Source: Cordilura impudica
Taxonomy: Eukaryota; Arthropoda; Insecta; Diptera; Scathophagidae
Direction: 5' to 3'
DNA length: 64,000 nucleotides
NCBI GenBank assembly: GCA_963682025.1
Contig: OY821517.1
Span: 17,944,048-18,008,047, forward strand
The first letter of the stretch is position 1, and the number at the start of each line of letters is the position of its first letter. The translations under genes and the position numbers were made by a program. A model generated the notes under the pieces. The model had not been told where the DNA came from, searched no databases, and saw only the letters and a program-made list of their open reading frames with translations. Below, piece by piece: positions 1-10,420 of the stretch.

Positions 1-33
1 TTGTTTAGAGCTGTCTCCATATTTTAGACCATA

Positions 34-1226
34 CGGGGGTGTCCCAGAACTGCCAAAAATTTTGAAAAAAAAAATAACCATAACCTTTTAAAGCTTAACT
101 GTGAAATAAAATTTATTTTCTTTTTAGATTAGCGGCCATTAATAGTGAACGTTTCCAGTAAATTTTTAATATGGAGAAAATTGGTCATCGTTATGTCATT
201 CAATATATTTTTAAAAGGTCTCAGTCCAACCGATATCAAAAGTGAACTGGATTCTACTCTAGGGGAGTCTGCTCCGTCATTTGCAACTTTGAAATATTGG
301 GTTGCAGAGTTTAAAAGAGGCCGTACGAGTTGTCAAGATGAACCTCGCAGTGGTCGACCACGCTAGAAGTGGTTAATAAAATCCACAAAATCATACTGGA
401 CGACCACCAATTGAAAGTGCGCGAGGTGGCTGATTTGGCAGGCATCTCAAAAAGTGCTGTACATCGCATATTGACTGAAAATTTGGACATGAAAAAGCTA
501 TGCGCACGATGGGTGCCGCGTTTACTCATAATCGACCAAAAACAATATCGTGAGGATGTTTCGATGAATTGTTTGGCGATGTTTCGCAAAAATAAGGCCG
601 AGTTTTTTCGTCTATTTATAACTATGGATGAAACACGAGTTCATCATTTCACTCCTGAAATAAAAGAGCAGTCGAAACAATGGACCCATAGGGCAAAAAC
701 AACTTTATCGGCTGGAAAAGTTATGGCGTCCGTATTTTGGGATGCGCGTGGAAATAGGAAAGTAAAAACCATCAACGGTGCGTATTATGCAAACCTGTTA
801 AAGCGTTTGAGTGAAGAAATCAAGGAAAAACGTTCGCATTTGGCGAAGAAGAAAGTACTGTTTCATCAAGACGATGCACCGGTTTACACATCTGCTATTG
901 CCATGGCTAAAATTAATGAATTAAAGTTTGAATTGCTTCCTTACGCACCCTATTCACCAGATTCCTTAGATTATTTTCTATTTGCAAACTTGAAAAAATG
1001 GCTTGGTGGGAGAAGATTTGTTACAAATCAAGAGGTAGAGTTTGGAGATGATGGCTATTTTGCAGAGTTCGATGGTTCTTATATATAAACAAGGTATCGC
1101 AGCAATTGAACATCGCTGGGAAAAGTGTATCGAGCTAAAAGGAGACTATGTTGAGAAATAAAAATAAATTTTTTAACAATTTTTGGTTTTTCTTTGCTAG
1201 GCTAGGTAGTTCTGGGACACCCCTCC
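34..1226 (+). mobile_element. mariner-type DNA transposon, both ends present
   Basis: The left end reads CGGGGGTGTCCCAGAACT, and the right end (805 bases after the second catalytic region starts to fade) is its near-exact inverse. Each end abuts a TA (32-33 and 1227-1228), the target duplication expected of Tc1/mariner elements. The element is 1193 bp, slightly short for a 1.3 kb mariner, and contains a damaged transposase. Its right-end sequence resembles the outer end of the mariner relic finishing near 42348. Confidence 0.88.
171..1161 (+). pseudogene. mariner transposase pseudogene
   Basis: Transposase of the Tc1/mariner superfamily, which would cut the element's own ends and insert at TA. 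The likely start is the ATG at 171 (MEKIGHRYVIQ); the frame changes near 210, again near 363 where a TAG interrupts SGRPR, and again near 1088 before the C-terminal GIAAIEHRWEKC. Visible parts in order: N-terminal helix-turn-helix (LKGLSPTDIK), SGRP linker, second HTH (VREVADLAGIS), WVPRLL, first catalytic Asp in TMDETRVHHF, second in HQDDAPVYTS, third in LDYFLF. Family members have a longer PYSPDLAPSDYF; here only SPDSLDYF remains, so two residues are missing and the last two Asps are closer than the usual 34. About 330 codons against the usual 345. Not functional. Confidence 0.85.
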
Positions 1227-1339
1227 TATCTTGGCAAAATGATGTTCGATTTATTCCGTATTAAACACCAACTAGAAATTGTAAAAAATTACAAAGAATA
1301 TAAAATGTTAATCAGAAATATTTTTTTTTTTTTTTTTGG

Positions 1340-1725
1340 CATTTGGCCACCGCGGCTTTTCTTGACCAAGCCCCACAGAAAATAATCGAGATGCATCAAA
1401 TCGCACTACCTTGGAGGCCAATTTGCAGGTCCATTTCTCAAAATCAACTTATGGCCAAAATTTTGATTTCAAGTATTCGATGGTTGCGGTCGCCGCATGG
1501 CACGGATCAATGTCATCCATATTTTCAGATAAAAAATCATTGAACATGGTGCGGCAACGATCTTATCGCTCAACACAATTTTGCGATAAAACATCGGGTT
1601 AGTTTCCAACTGCTCTACAGTCCAATCGGTGAAAGAACGATGCTTATGATGGTCTCATGGCTTTAATTCCTGCATCAACTGGATCTTATACGTGTGTAGG
1701 CCAAGACGGACAGAGCCCAATTCCT
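1340..1725 (-). pseudogene. Tc1/mariner-superfamily transposase fragment (KIQLMQELKP type)
   Basis: On the minus strand I read LHTYKIQLMQELKP, DHHKHRSFTDWTVEQLE, NPMFYRKIVLSDK and, after a gap, NWPPR-CDLMHLDYFLWG. This is the order seen in a common insect transposase of the IS630/Tc1/mariner superfamily: linker, first catalytic Asp in SDE (here SDK), then the third acidic residue in CDLTPLDYFLWG. The segment holding the second catalytic residue is largely lost and stops occur, so it is a relic. The better-kept relative at 43572-44435 has the same C-terminal motif. No terminal repeat was found next to it. Confidence 0.65.
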
Positions 1726-1951
1726 GGATATTTTTGTAGCGTTGTTCAATCATGAATCTAATCATGAAGATTTGCCAGGGTATACTGATATTAAATGTCA
1801 AAAATTAAACGCAGTATGACAGTACGTTTGACAGCTAACCCTTTCGTAAGTTCTTTCTAAAAAACAGACTGTTTACATAACGCTCCATTTAAAATAAAAA
1901 GACCTATTTACGTTTAAAAATCTTTTTATAAATTACAAAGTATATACACTA
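1726..1951. other. unassigned AT-rich spacer
   Basis: I see no coding motif or repeat that I can name here. Confidence 0.4.
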
Positions 1952-2566
1952 GAGTGGCTCAAATTGTAGGGGACCGAAAAAATTTCCATGGGCTCATTGC
2001 GATTCTGGTACTATGAGCCATGACAAGTATTTTTGCCCAAGAAATCATGCTTCTAAAATCATTTTCGAATCCTCCAAAATTTCGATGAAAAAATCGATTT
2101 ATGTCGTATATGGATACCCCACATAATAATTGTGTACTCATATCTATAATATTAATAGGTTAGGCGATTTCTTGTGACTGATGTTTTGTTCTACCGTTTT
2201 ATCCCGATTTGGACCAAACTTATTTATTTTTAGCCGATTTGCAGATTTACAGATTTTTTAAATTTTTTCCTTTATTTTGAGTAAATTGCATATAAAGTTG
2301 CTACTAACATATACATAAAATTATATAATGCTATGTGTGTGTTTATTCAATTTGTTAATGAGTTTGTTTTTTGTGTTGATTTGTGAATTGGCTATAATTG
2401 ATTAGCATACTTTTAGAGCCTTTAATTAATAAAAAAATAAAATTTCCCAGAATTTGCACTCAAATTTCGAGGGCTGGAATCTGCTAGTACGACATAAATA
2501 TACTTGTTATGGCGCATAGTACCAGAATCGCGATGAGCCCATGGAGTAAAAGTAATTGACCCACCC
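1952..2566. mobile_element. MITE with about 75-bp inverted ends, split by a Helitron
   Basis: The left arm (GAGTGGCTCAAAT, then CATGGGCTCATTGCGATTC and GGTACTATGAGCCATGACA) returns inverted at 2500-2566. TA flanks both ends (1950-1951 and 2567-2568), so mobilisation by a Tc1/mariner-type transposase is likely. Without the inner Helitron (2143-2487) the element would be about 270 bp. No ORF. Confidence 0.72.
2143..2487 (+). mobile_element. Helitron-like element, family HelA, copy 1
   Basis: Starts TCTATAATATTAATAGG after an A and ends GGGCTGGAATCTGCTAG before a T. A near-palindrome around CAAATTTCGAG lies 12 nt before CTAG. The TC start, hairpin, CTRR end and insertion between A and T without duplication are Helitron hallmarks. 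Non-coding, so non-autonomous. Sister copies at 19494, 25598, 43568, 51322, 53063 and 60367. Confidence 0.8.
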
Positions 2567-3039
2567 TAATATACACACATGTCTTCACTTTAATATTCAT
2601 ATACTTCAAATGAACATTTGCACAAAAGATCATCTGATGAAATATATACAAATGATTTAAAAGGCTCAAAATGTCCTTTAAGGTATGATCTGTGATTCAA
2701 GCTCACAAAAAGACCGTTTTTTAAAAGTGCTGTAGCTCAGTCGTTTTCCAATTTATCTTTGGGTTTTTTTACGTGAAGATGGACGTAATTTTCTAACTTT
2801 TTCTGTACTTGTTTATATTCCTATGTTTTTTTATCGCCTCTTCCAAGAGCGTTGAAAATGGGTACTTAAAAATGAATAAAAAACGGAAAGCGATCATCTA
2901 GCGCTTTTTTAAGAAAGGCGCTCAATAGAAAAAATTAGCTTTTTGGGTCGTTGAAAGGTACTAAAACTAGATGGCATCGCTGGAAATAAATTTAATTCTA
3001 TAAATACAGAAACAAATTGACACCTGATTTACTGACATA
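2567..3039. other. unassigned spacer
   Basis: AT-rich, no gene or named repeat recognised. Confidence 0.4.
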
Positions 3040-3278
3040 CAGTAGTGGTCAAAACATTTTCTTTTTCTCCAAATCACATTTCGTTACTAAAATTTTATTT
3101 TTTTATGTCATCATACATTGTTTTTGTTAAAAATAAAAGAAAAAAAATGCCGTAAAACAACAAAAAATTAATTTTAAAAGATGTATTCAAAATGCAGCTG
3201 TTCAAAACATTTGCAACTCTTATCACTCTTACTTTTAACTGTACTATTAACAGTCACAAATGCTAGGATATAACGGTA

Positions 3279-3696
3279 AGAGCTGTATGCAGCTTGTTAA
3301 GGAATCTTAGCAGAAAATTTTCATATATTTCTTAAAGAAAAAAAAAGCACAAAAGTACCTTTCAGTGCAACAGTGGCAATCAGCTGTTTTCTGTCAATTA
3401 TTAAGAATTGTGAAATTGAAATTGAAAACAACCATGTTTGCAACTGAAAAAGAACTTCTAATTTTTTAAGCTTGTTAAAATTCCGTTCAGAAAGAACGAA
3501 AAATTTGATATTCCTGCTCGAAGCCTGGGTTGCCTAACTTCATTTACGTCAAAAAAAAGTAGTAAAAACAATGCTACTTTTTTAAAAAGCTGCAGACTAA
3601 CAACAGAAATTTTTAGACAGAAAAATTTCTTAAGTATTTCTGAAGCGTTTTTTTATATGAAGTTTTTGATTCCTTAGCAAGATGCATACAGCTCTG
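3279..3696. mobile_element. MITE nested in the Tc1-like element
   Basis: AGAGCTGTATGCAGCTTGTT and AAGGAATC at the left return inverted at the right (GATTCCTTAGCAAGATGCAT, ACAGCTCT). TA lies at 3277-3278 and 3697-3698. The arms are about 40-60 bp and imperfect. No coding capacity. Confidence 0.7.
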
Positions 3697-3818
3697 TAAT
3701 TATTAATTCGTGATTTAGATCTTTGGATTTTATTAAAAACCTCATCATAATTATTTTGCTATAAGAGTTTTAATAAGATATTGGAAGCCTAACATCGTAA
3801 GGATTACATATGTGAAAA

Positions 3819-4739
3819 ATGTCAGGAAACGAATACAATTCTGATTTCAGGGTCAAAGTTTTAAATGACTTCAATTATAGACTTTCTCAAAAAGGCATTT
3901 CCTTCAAATATTCCATTCCAAAATCAACAATTTGTTGCATTGTCAATAGTGGTAACATCCATACCACTATAAGACAAGACAGAAAAATTAAGATTTTTTC
4001 ACGAAATTTTCTAAAGCAGTTCCTAGAGAAGTTAAAACTAAACTTTCCATAGATGCCAGTCTTTCCACCATTAAAAGAAGAGACAGAGAATACGGTCTTA
4101 GAAGTTTTAGATGCACTAAAAAACTTAGTGTCGGAAAAAATAGAAATGCCAGGCTTAACTTTGGACTCAATTGCAATGAAAGAACGTACTATGGTCCTAT
4201 GAGTCCAAATTGAACCTCCGGGGTTCATATCGAAGAGCCTACATTAGACGACCACGAAGCGAAAGTTTAATCCCAGATACACAACCGCCACAGTGAAGCA
4301 CGGAGGTGGAAACATTATGGTGTGGGGATGTTTTTCGGGAAATGGGATTGGCCCAATTCACCGTATTACTAACACAATCACGGCCACAATATATAGAGAC
4401 CTTTTAAGCTGAGTTATGGTTCCATATGCTGAATGGTAAATGTCACTTTCATGGACATTCCAGCACCATAACGACCCTAAACATACGGCAGGGGTTGTAA
4501 AAGTATGGTTGGAGGAAAATAATATTAGTGTCATGTTGTGGCCGCCACAATCTCCCGATCTCTACCCGATTGAGAACATGTGGATCATTGCCAAATGGAA
4601 TAATGGTAATAAAGTACTCCGCCGAGTAGGAAAAGCAGTGGATGAAATTCCCGAAGATTATATTAAAAATCGTATTGCCTCAATGCCTAAAAGATGTTCT
4701 GAAGTAATAAAAAATAATGGCTATGCTACAAAATACTAA
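3819..4739 (+). pseudogene. Tc1-like transposase pseudogene
   Basis: Starts at an ATG (MSGNEYNSDFRVKVL) and shows an N-terminal HTH, then after a frameshift near 4050 the linker STIKRRDREYGLRSFRC. KHGGGNIMVWGCFSGNG (about 4295-4345), NDPKHTAGVVKVWLEEN and SPDLYPIENMW follow, the typical order of a DD34E Tc1 transposase of about 340 residues. The block with the first catalytic Asp is missing or scrambled. The second catalytic Asp, normally the first Asp of QQDNDPKH, is replaced by His (QHHNDPKH). The final Glu (PIENMW) is kept. Several stops and frameshifts: dead gene. It lies inside the IR/DR ends at 3040 and 5006. Confidence 0.82.
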
Positions 4740-5008
4740 ATTTTGAAATCAATTTTTGGATTTGTATAATAATTTCTTTAAGAGTTGCAAATGTTTTGAA
4801 CACTTGTATTTAGACTAATTTTGTTAAATTTAATATTTTTATTGTTGTAAATTTATTAATATTTTTTTTTTTTGTTTTTGTAAAATAATATGCAATAACT
4901 GAATTTAATAAAAAAAAATAAAAAAACGTATGCTGGAAGACTTTGTTCAAAAAATAAAGAGTTAGACAAAATGTGATTTCAGTTGCAAATGTTTTGAACA
5001 CCACTGTA

Positions 5009-5494
5009 TAGCTGAGTTTTGAGATATTTTATCGTAATTGGATTTTAAAAGTCATAAATTTTTTATTAAATTTTAAACTTTTATATTTTTTTTAAGACTA
5101 AATAATGTATTTGTAAAAAAATAAAAAAATTTATTTTTATTTTTGAAAATTTTTATATGGTAACCCTGGTATTTTAGTGAAAGTCACAAAAAATATTTTA
5201 GATTTTCTATCACAAGAAAAAATCATGACCGCTGTAAAATAAAATTTTACAGCTGAAAGTTTTTTTAAATTAATTTTTTTTTTGTGTAAATTTTTTAACG
5301 GTTCTTGATAGAATTACGATATTTTGATAGATAATGTTAATAATCGAACAACGTTGATTTTCAGCTAATAAATATTCTGAACATTTTGTTTATATGTGTT
5401 TGAAAGCAAATATATATATTTTTGTTAATTATCGATTTATATAAAATCGAAAATAGGATGGTAACACATATGTTTATTATTATTTTTGTCTGGG
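5009..5494. other. unassigned AT-rich spacer
   Basis: Mostly A/T runs. No gene or named repeat recognised. Confidence 0.4.
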
Positions 5495-5720
5495 GGTAAG
5501 GTCTGAAGATGCACCGATTTTCACCAATTTAAATAGGGTTCGTCCTATGACCGAGAAAAGTTTTGTACCAAATTTCTTATAAATAAATTAATTTTTGCGA
5601 CTTGTGGTTTGATTACAAAGTTTACATAGACACACATATGGATGGACAGACAGACGGACTGTCGGACATTGCTAAATAGACTCAAAAAGTGATTCTGAGT
5701 CGGTGGTATAATAGTAGATA
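5495..5720 (+). repeat. family A repeat, 3' fragment
   Basis: Carries the family A right half: a TTGCGACTTGTGGTTTGATT block, ATGGACAGACAGACGGAC, then AAGTGATTCTGAGTCGGTGG and TATAATA. Compare 6266-6900. Confidence 0.7.
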
Positions 5721-5806
5721 ATAAAATATTTTTTCTGGAATATTTTAAAATTTTTATTTTTTAAATTTGATCATGTGATTGATCAATAACAACATTTTCT
5801 TGGTCA

Positions 5807-5957
5807 TTTTAGTCGTTTTCTAAAAAAATTAACAAAAAAAGTTCACTCAAACAGACATTCAAATCGGACTGTCAACCGAAAGTTTTAGTCGTTTTCTAAA
5901 AAAAAAACAAAAAAAGTTCACTCAAACAGACATTCAAATCGGACTGTCAACCGAAAG
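5807..5957 (+). repeat. 75-bp tandem duplication
   Basis: The unit TTTTAGTCGTTTTCTAAA through GACTGTCAACCGAAAG occurs twice head to tail (5807-5882 and 5883-5957), nearly identical, so it is recent. Confidence 0.9.
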
Positions 5958-6265
5958 TTAATATTCTCCAGATTATAATCCTCTCAATTATATTCGGTAG
6001 TACTGATCTGGGCTTTGTCGACACATGATATTTGTCCAAGATTAACGCAAGGTTTGAATTAAACAGAAACATAGTTTTTATTCTTTACATTGTTATTCTG
6101 TATGAGATGATAAAATACACAAGATAGGGAACAACAAGTCGGGCAAATTGGCTCCACACACGCTTTTGTCGAAATTGTCCTTGACTACGTTGCATAAATG
6201 CACCTGAGATTCGTTGATATAGCAATGAATTTCCTCCTTTGACCTTAAATAACCCCATAAAAAAC
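5958..6265. other. unassigned spacer
   Basis: No gene recognised. Confidence 0.35.
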
Positions 6266-6900
6266 AAGTAAGAAAATTATAATCGGTTTAGACCGACTAT
6301 ACGGTATCCTACACCATGCGATTAGAGACCCCATCTCTCAGGTCCAACTAATTGGATATAGGAAATAATCATAAACCAAATTTGAGTGGCATTGTTACAA
6401 AATTTTTTTGGCTGCAGATATGAATGCTGGGGACTAGGTCGTAAAAGGGACCGATCCTAACCATATTTGGTAAAATCACTTATATTTTGCAAAAAAATAT
6501 ACAAACGAAATTTGAGAAAAATCTGCGTAATATTTTTTTTTTTTATAGATTTAAGTGAAGATTGGGAAGCAGCTTTATATGGGGGCTATGACTAAGTATT
6601 GTCCTATACGGTTTATTTTTGGACCACTAATAAATGTATGTAATAAACATACACAGCCTAATTTGACTGAGATCTATATGATAATTTGGACATAATGACC
6701 ATTTAAGTCGTTCTAATAGGGGTCATTTGTATGGGGACTAGGTCCGTAAAAGCTTATATACCAAATTTTACCAAAATATATTCATATTTGCGACCTGTAG
6801 TTTGATTGCATGACATCGCTAAGTGAAAGTGATTCTGAGTCGATCGGTATAATAATATATGGGTCTAGGTCAAATATTGTTGATAGTTACAAACATCATT
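6266..6900 (+). repeat. family A (GTCC)n-type interspersed repeat, nearly full copy
   Basis: Starts ACAAGTAAGAAAATTATA, continues with an imperfect palindrome TCGGTTTAGACCGA, then alternates conserved blocks (GGGGACTAGGTCGTAAAAG, ATAGATTTAAGTGAAGATTG, GACCTGTAGTTTGATTGCA) and ends with AAGTGATTCTGAGTCGAT and GGTATAATA. The layout (5' palindrome, microsatellite-prone middle, 3' subterminal palindrome) resembles the DINE-1/mini-me group, which is inference. Non-coding. Confidence 0.75.
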
Positions 6901-6944
6901 GATAGTTACAAAGTCATTATATTCTTATTATACGATTAACGAAG

Positions 6945-7165
6945 CCATTAAGGTGAAAATGTTCTCCGTCGCTTAGGATGATTTTGTTCGAAAAATCAGC
7001 ATCCACTATTTGACGTTCTATAATCCATCCAACAAACTCTCTTCGCTCTGCATTGGACTTCAGTTCTTGTGTCAATTGAATTTAATAAGCGTAGAGACTC
7101 AGATCTTCAGTGAGTACACGCTGATATTTTCAATTCTTGTCCACGACACACAGCGACTGTAAATC
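6945..7165 (-). pseudogene. Tc1/mariner-superfamily transposase fragment (IQLTQELK type)
   Basis: The minus strand reads RGQELKIS, RVLTEDLSLYAY-IQLTQELKSNAE, RREFVGWIIERQIVDADF and KIILSDGEHFHLNGFVN. This is the HTH-to-first-catalytic-Asp region of the same IS630/Tc1/mariner-type insect transposase seen at 1340-1725 and 43572-44435. SDEAHF has become SDGEHF. Only about 70 codons survive, with frame changes; nothing of the C-terminal half is nearby. Confidence 0.65.
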
Positions 7166-7287
7166 GTGAAAAATTAAAAAATTGTTTGCTGTCAAATTTG
7201 CAAATTTGTTTACACTCAAAGAATATTTACACTTAAAAAAACGTTAGTAATATTATATAAAAATCTTGCTATTGCTATAAAAAAAGT

Positions 7288-7415
7288 CATGTGAGTCCGA
7301 TCACAGGGGAGATGTCTAAACATCTACTAACTAAAGATTTTTTATGTCACTTTTTTAAAATAAAACAGAAAGCGTCATCTATGTATCACTTATAGCAAAC
7401 AACTGCAATTGGGAA
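7288..7415 (+). repeat. unnamed repeat family D, copy 1
   Basis: GAGTCCGATCACAGGGGAG, AAACATCTA and AAACAGAAAGCGTCATCTAT with GTATCACTTATAGCAA recur in the same order at 58665-58785. Non-coding, about 125 bp. Confidence 0.75.
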
Positions 7416-7704
7416 ATTTGTAACGTTTTACAGCAAAGGGTTGTTGAACTTGCTGAAACAAATTTTGTATCATAATTTTTTCACCAATACCGATTTGTCT
7501 TACGGCTCACAATGTAACATGTGAGCTCACATGTTACGCTATTTTTGTGATTGTACTGTGAAATAGAAATTTATGCCCTGCGCGTATAGATGTTCACACA
7601 TCAAACATTTATTATTTTTTGCTGTCAAATCCGTTAATTTTAGCAAAACAAATCTGATGAGCATTAGCGCAATGATTCTGATTTTGATATGAAAATAAGG
7701 GTTT
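7416..7704. other. unassigned spacer
   Basis: No gene recognised. Contains two short direct copies of ACATGTGAGCTCAC-like sequence near 7516-7535. Confidence 0.35.
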
Positions 7705-8496
7705 TTATACCCTATACCACTATGTGGTTTGGGTATAATGACTTTGTCTGCTGTTTGTAACAACCAAATATATTTTACCTACACCCATCTTTAATTATAC
7801 CGATCGAATCAGAATCACTTTTTGAGTTGATTTAACAATGTCCGTCCGTCCGTCCGTCCGTCCGTCTGTGTGTCCATGTAAACCTTGTAATCAAACTGCA
7901 GGTCGCAAATATGAATATATTTTGATGAAATTTGGTATATAAGCTTTCATCGGCCATGGGATGAACGCTATTGAAATTGGTGGGAATCGGTCCATGTTCA
8001 GACCTAGCCCCCATACAAATGACCCCTATAAAATCGATATAAATTGCCATAAGATCCAAATTGTCCTAATAAATCTTACTCAAATTGGGTTTGTATGGAT
8101 TTATTACATCCATTAATGAGTAGTCCAAAAATGATCCGTATGGGAAAACTGTGAGTCATAGGTCCCATATAGAGCTGCTTCCCGATCTTCACTTAAATCT
8201 ATTAAAAACAAAAATATTGCACTGATTCATCTCAATTTTTTTCTGTATATATTTTCGCAAAATACAAGAGACTTTACCAAACATGGTCAGGATCGGTCCA
8301 TTTTTGGACCTCGTCCCCATATAGACATAGCATCCGATATGAACTTTTTCATATCTGCAGCCAAAAAAATTAATAAAAATCCCACTCAAAATTGGTTTAT
8401 GCTTATTTTCTATATCCAATTAGTTGGGCCTAAGAGATAGGGTCTCTAAACGCATGGTATAGGGTATCATATAGTCGGTCTCGACTATACTTGTTT
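7705..8496 (-). repeat. family A repeat, full-length minus copy
   Basis: Reads in reverse from AGTCGGTCTCGACTATACTT (8475-8496) to CCCTATACCACTATGTGG (7710). Contains a (GTCC)n tract, seven to eight units, at 7840-7870 and the family blocks GACCTAGCCCCCATACAAAT and CTTCACTTAAATCTATTA. Confidence 0.8.
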
Positions 8497-8574
8497 ACTA
8501 ATGCTATGTTTTTCGTACTTATAATTATTATTCATGCAATTATAATGAATAATTCAATTGATTCAAATATTCAT

Positions 8575-9640
8575 TGCAAATATTCCGTATTTTGTTCTGT
8601 GTTATTTCTGTTCTTTAGTAGTTTTTTGACTTCCTCATCTAAATCCCGATGTTCTACTTTCCATTCATTTCGAATACTGGAGATAAACGGATCTGACGTT
8701 GCCAATAATATATAAAATAGATCTTCATTTGTGGAATTTTGTGAAATTTTTCTAGTGTTGTGCTCTCTATAAAATCTGTAATCCTTATTCCTTTTTTCCT
8801 GAGCCTACTCTGATAGATCTCCAAGTATCACCAAATGACGTTTAATGACATCTTCTCCATTATAAAGGATTTTGTCAGCTGTTGCAGACATATTTCTCCA
8901 TGGGTACTTGGTTGTATATATTTTTGCAGTTTCCTTAGCATTATCTTCAAATTTTCTAGAGTCAATTTCTTCATTGCACGCAAGTACTTCTAGGATTATT
9001 TTAAATCTGAAAATAAGTTTTAAATCCACTGCTGTTATTTCAGATGCCATTTCTGGATATGAAAAAAATCTTCTTGCGGCATTGCCATCATTTGTATTGC
9101 CTGACCCTTGTTTTGGCTGATGTATAATCAATCCTATTTTGACCTTCTTAGCTCCTTGTTGGTTTCGTTGTTTCTTATTGATCCTGAAGAACCGAAATCC
9201 AAATCACAACTTATTTTTGGTATGTGTTCCATAAGTCGTATTCTTGCATGTAGTGGTGATAATCCAAATTCATATGCATCGGTATTATCTAATGATTTTG
9301 TCGGGACTTGGTTTAATTGGCTTGATGTTGCTTGGCATGTAATTCAGCTGGATGCAGCCTTCGTGTTAGTCAAAGCCTGACCTACTTTTCCATCTATCAT
9401 TGTCTGCACTATTGGGTAGCTTACTTCAATTTGCTGCCCATCTAACTGTAATTGTAATGGCTGTAGTGTTGCAATTTGGGCCTTGATATCACTAACTTCT
9501 TTGTTAATGGCATCATGAGTTTCTTTTTTGAATTCAAATTTGATTGGCCTGCGTAAAAGATGGTGTCTCATTTTTCCAAATATCCTTTGTTTGCGTTGTA
9601 CTAGTCGAAGGCTCTGAATATTCCAAAATCTTTTCAATCA
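8575..9640 (-). pseudogene. broken conserved ORF of unknown function, probably transposon-borne
   Basis: Minus-strand fragments in different frames keep a clear order: LVQRKQRIFGKMRHH, a region rich in IATLQPLQLQLDG, LSPLHARIRLMEHI, then IIHQPKQGSGNTNDGNAARR, FRFKIILEVLACNEEIDSRK, YTTKYPWRNMSATADKIL, NEDLFYILLATSDP and VEHRDLDEEVKKLLKN with a stop near 8575. I recall a widely scattered, multi-copy insect protein with the block PKQGG-GTSNDGNTARRFF, generally unannotated and thought to come from mobile elements, but I cannot name it. At least two frameshifts (around 9344 and 8805) and no terminal repeats found. No host promoter or exon structure is visible. Confidence 0.6.
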
Positions 9641-10319
9641 CAGTGGTACAAATGATACCATGAACCTATATGAGTCCGAAATATTTTCACATACTACTTG
9701 TTTGTATTGAACACAGAGGGACGCTTTGTGTACTGACATTCTTACAAATATATCAAAAGGGTGATGTATTTTGTAAGCAGTTGTGATTACTGGTAATAGA
9801 ACAAATAATAAATGCTATAAGCTATGAATACCTAAAGCACAAATTTAACACACCATTGTATGCTTATAGGTAAATTACCGTAATTTGGAATTTTTTTGAG
9901 TAATTTCATTAAAATGAAAATAGTGTTCACGGGTGCAAAAGTATATATACGGTTAAATTGAACACTTTCACCATTCACCGGGTTTTATACGTTTCTTGTT
10001 CGCTTTGTTCCCTAGAAGTTCTATTCCACTACAGTTGAAATTTGTCAAAAATATAGTAGTTTAATAAATATTCCATAACGCCCCTAATATTAACCGGTAG
10101 GGCTGTGATCACTTACAACAACTAAAGACTACAAACCGATTGCGAGTAGTATCCATTAATTTTTTATAAAAAACAAAAAAAAATCAACTTTTTCTGAGAT
10201 TAAAAAAACAGTTGAGTTTGACAGCATGCCACGCCCACAATAAGCAATAGTTTAACCTAATTTTTTGGCTACCTTAATCTGGATATATTAGCTGAAAAAT
10301 GGAGTTAAAATCTTAAAAA
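9641..10319. other. unassigned spacer
   Basis: No gene or known repeat recognised. Confidence 0.35.
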
Positions 10320-10420
10320 TCGGTGACTTTTGGCCAATGAAATGAAAATTTCAGCCATAGAGCTTCTTGATATTTTCAATTCTTGTCCACGACGAATTGA
10401 TGTTCCTGGACTTTCAGCAA
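10320..10420 (-). pseudogene. small transposase HTH fragment
   Basis: The minus strand reads ESPGTSIRRRGQELKISRSS, matching the HTH linker of the IS630/Tc1/mariner-type transposase. It shares the 25-bp stretch GATATTTTCAATTCTTGTCC plus ACGAC with 7125-7155, so both derive from one family. Only about 30 codons. Confidence 0.55.

Larger units (their letters stand above)
3040..5006 (+). mobile_element. Tc1-like transposon with IR/DR (doubled) ends
   Basis: The outer ends CAGTAGTGGTCAAAACATTT and the inverse of CAAATGTTTTGAACACCACTG abut TA at 3038-3039 and 5007-5008. A second, inner copy of the same core (TTCAAAACATTTGCAACT) sits at 3196-3222 and, inverted, at 4780-4804. Two transposase-binding-like sites per end is the IR/DR layout known from Sleeping Beauty, Minos-like and Bari3-type elements. 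The element is 1967 bp, including an inserted MITE of about 418 bp. Confidence 0.82.

Noticed and set aside
311..589. 92-codon minus frame
   Set aside because: Antisense shadow of the mariner transposase.
3887..4228. 113-codon minus frame
   Set aside because: Antisense to the Tc1 transposase, whose sense strand shows family motifs.
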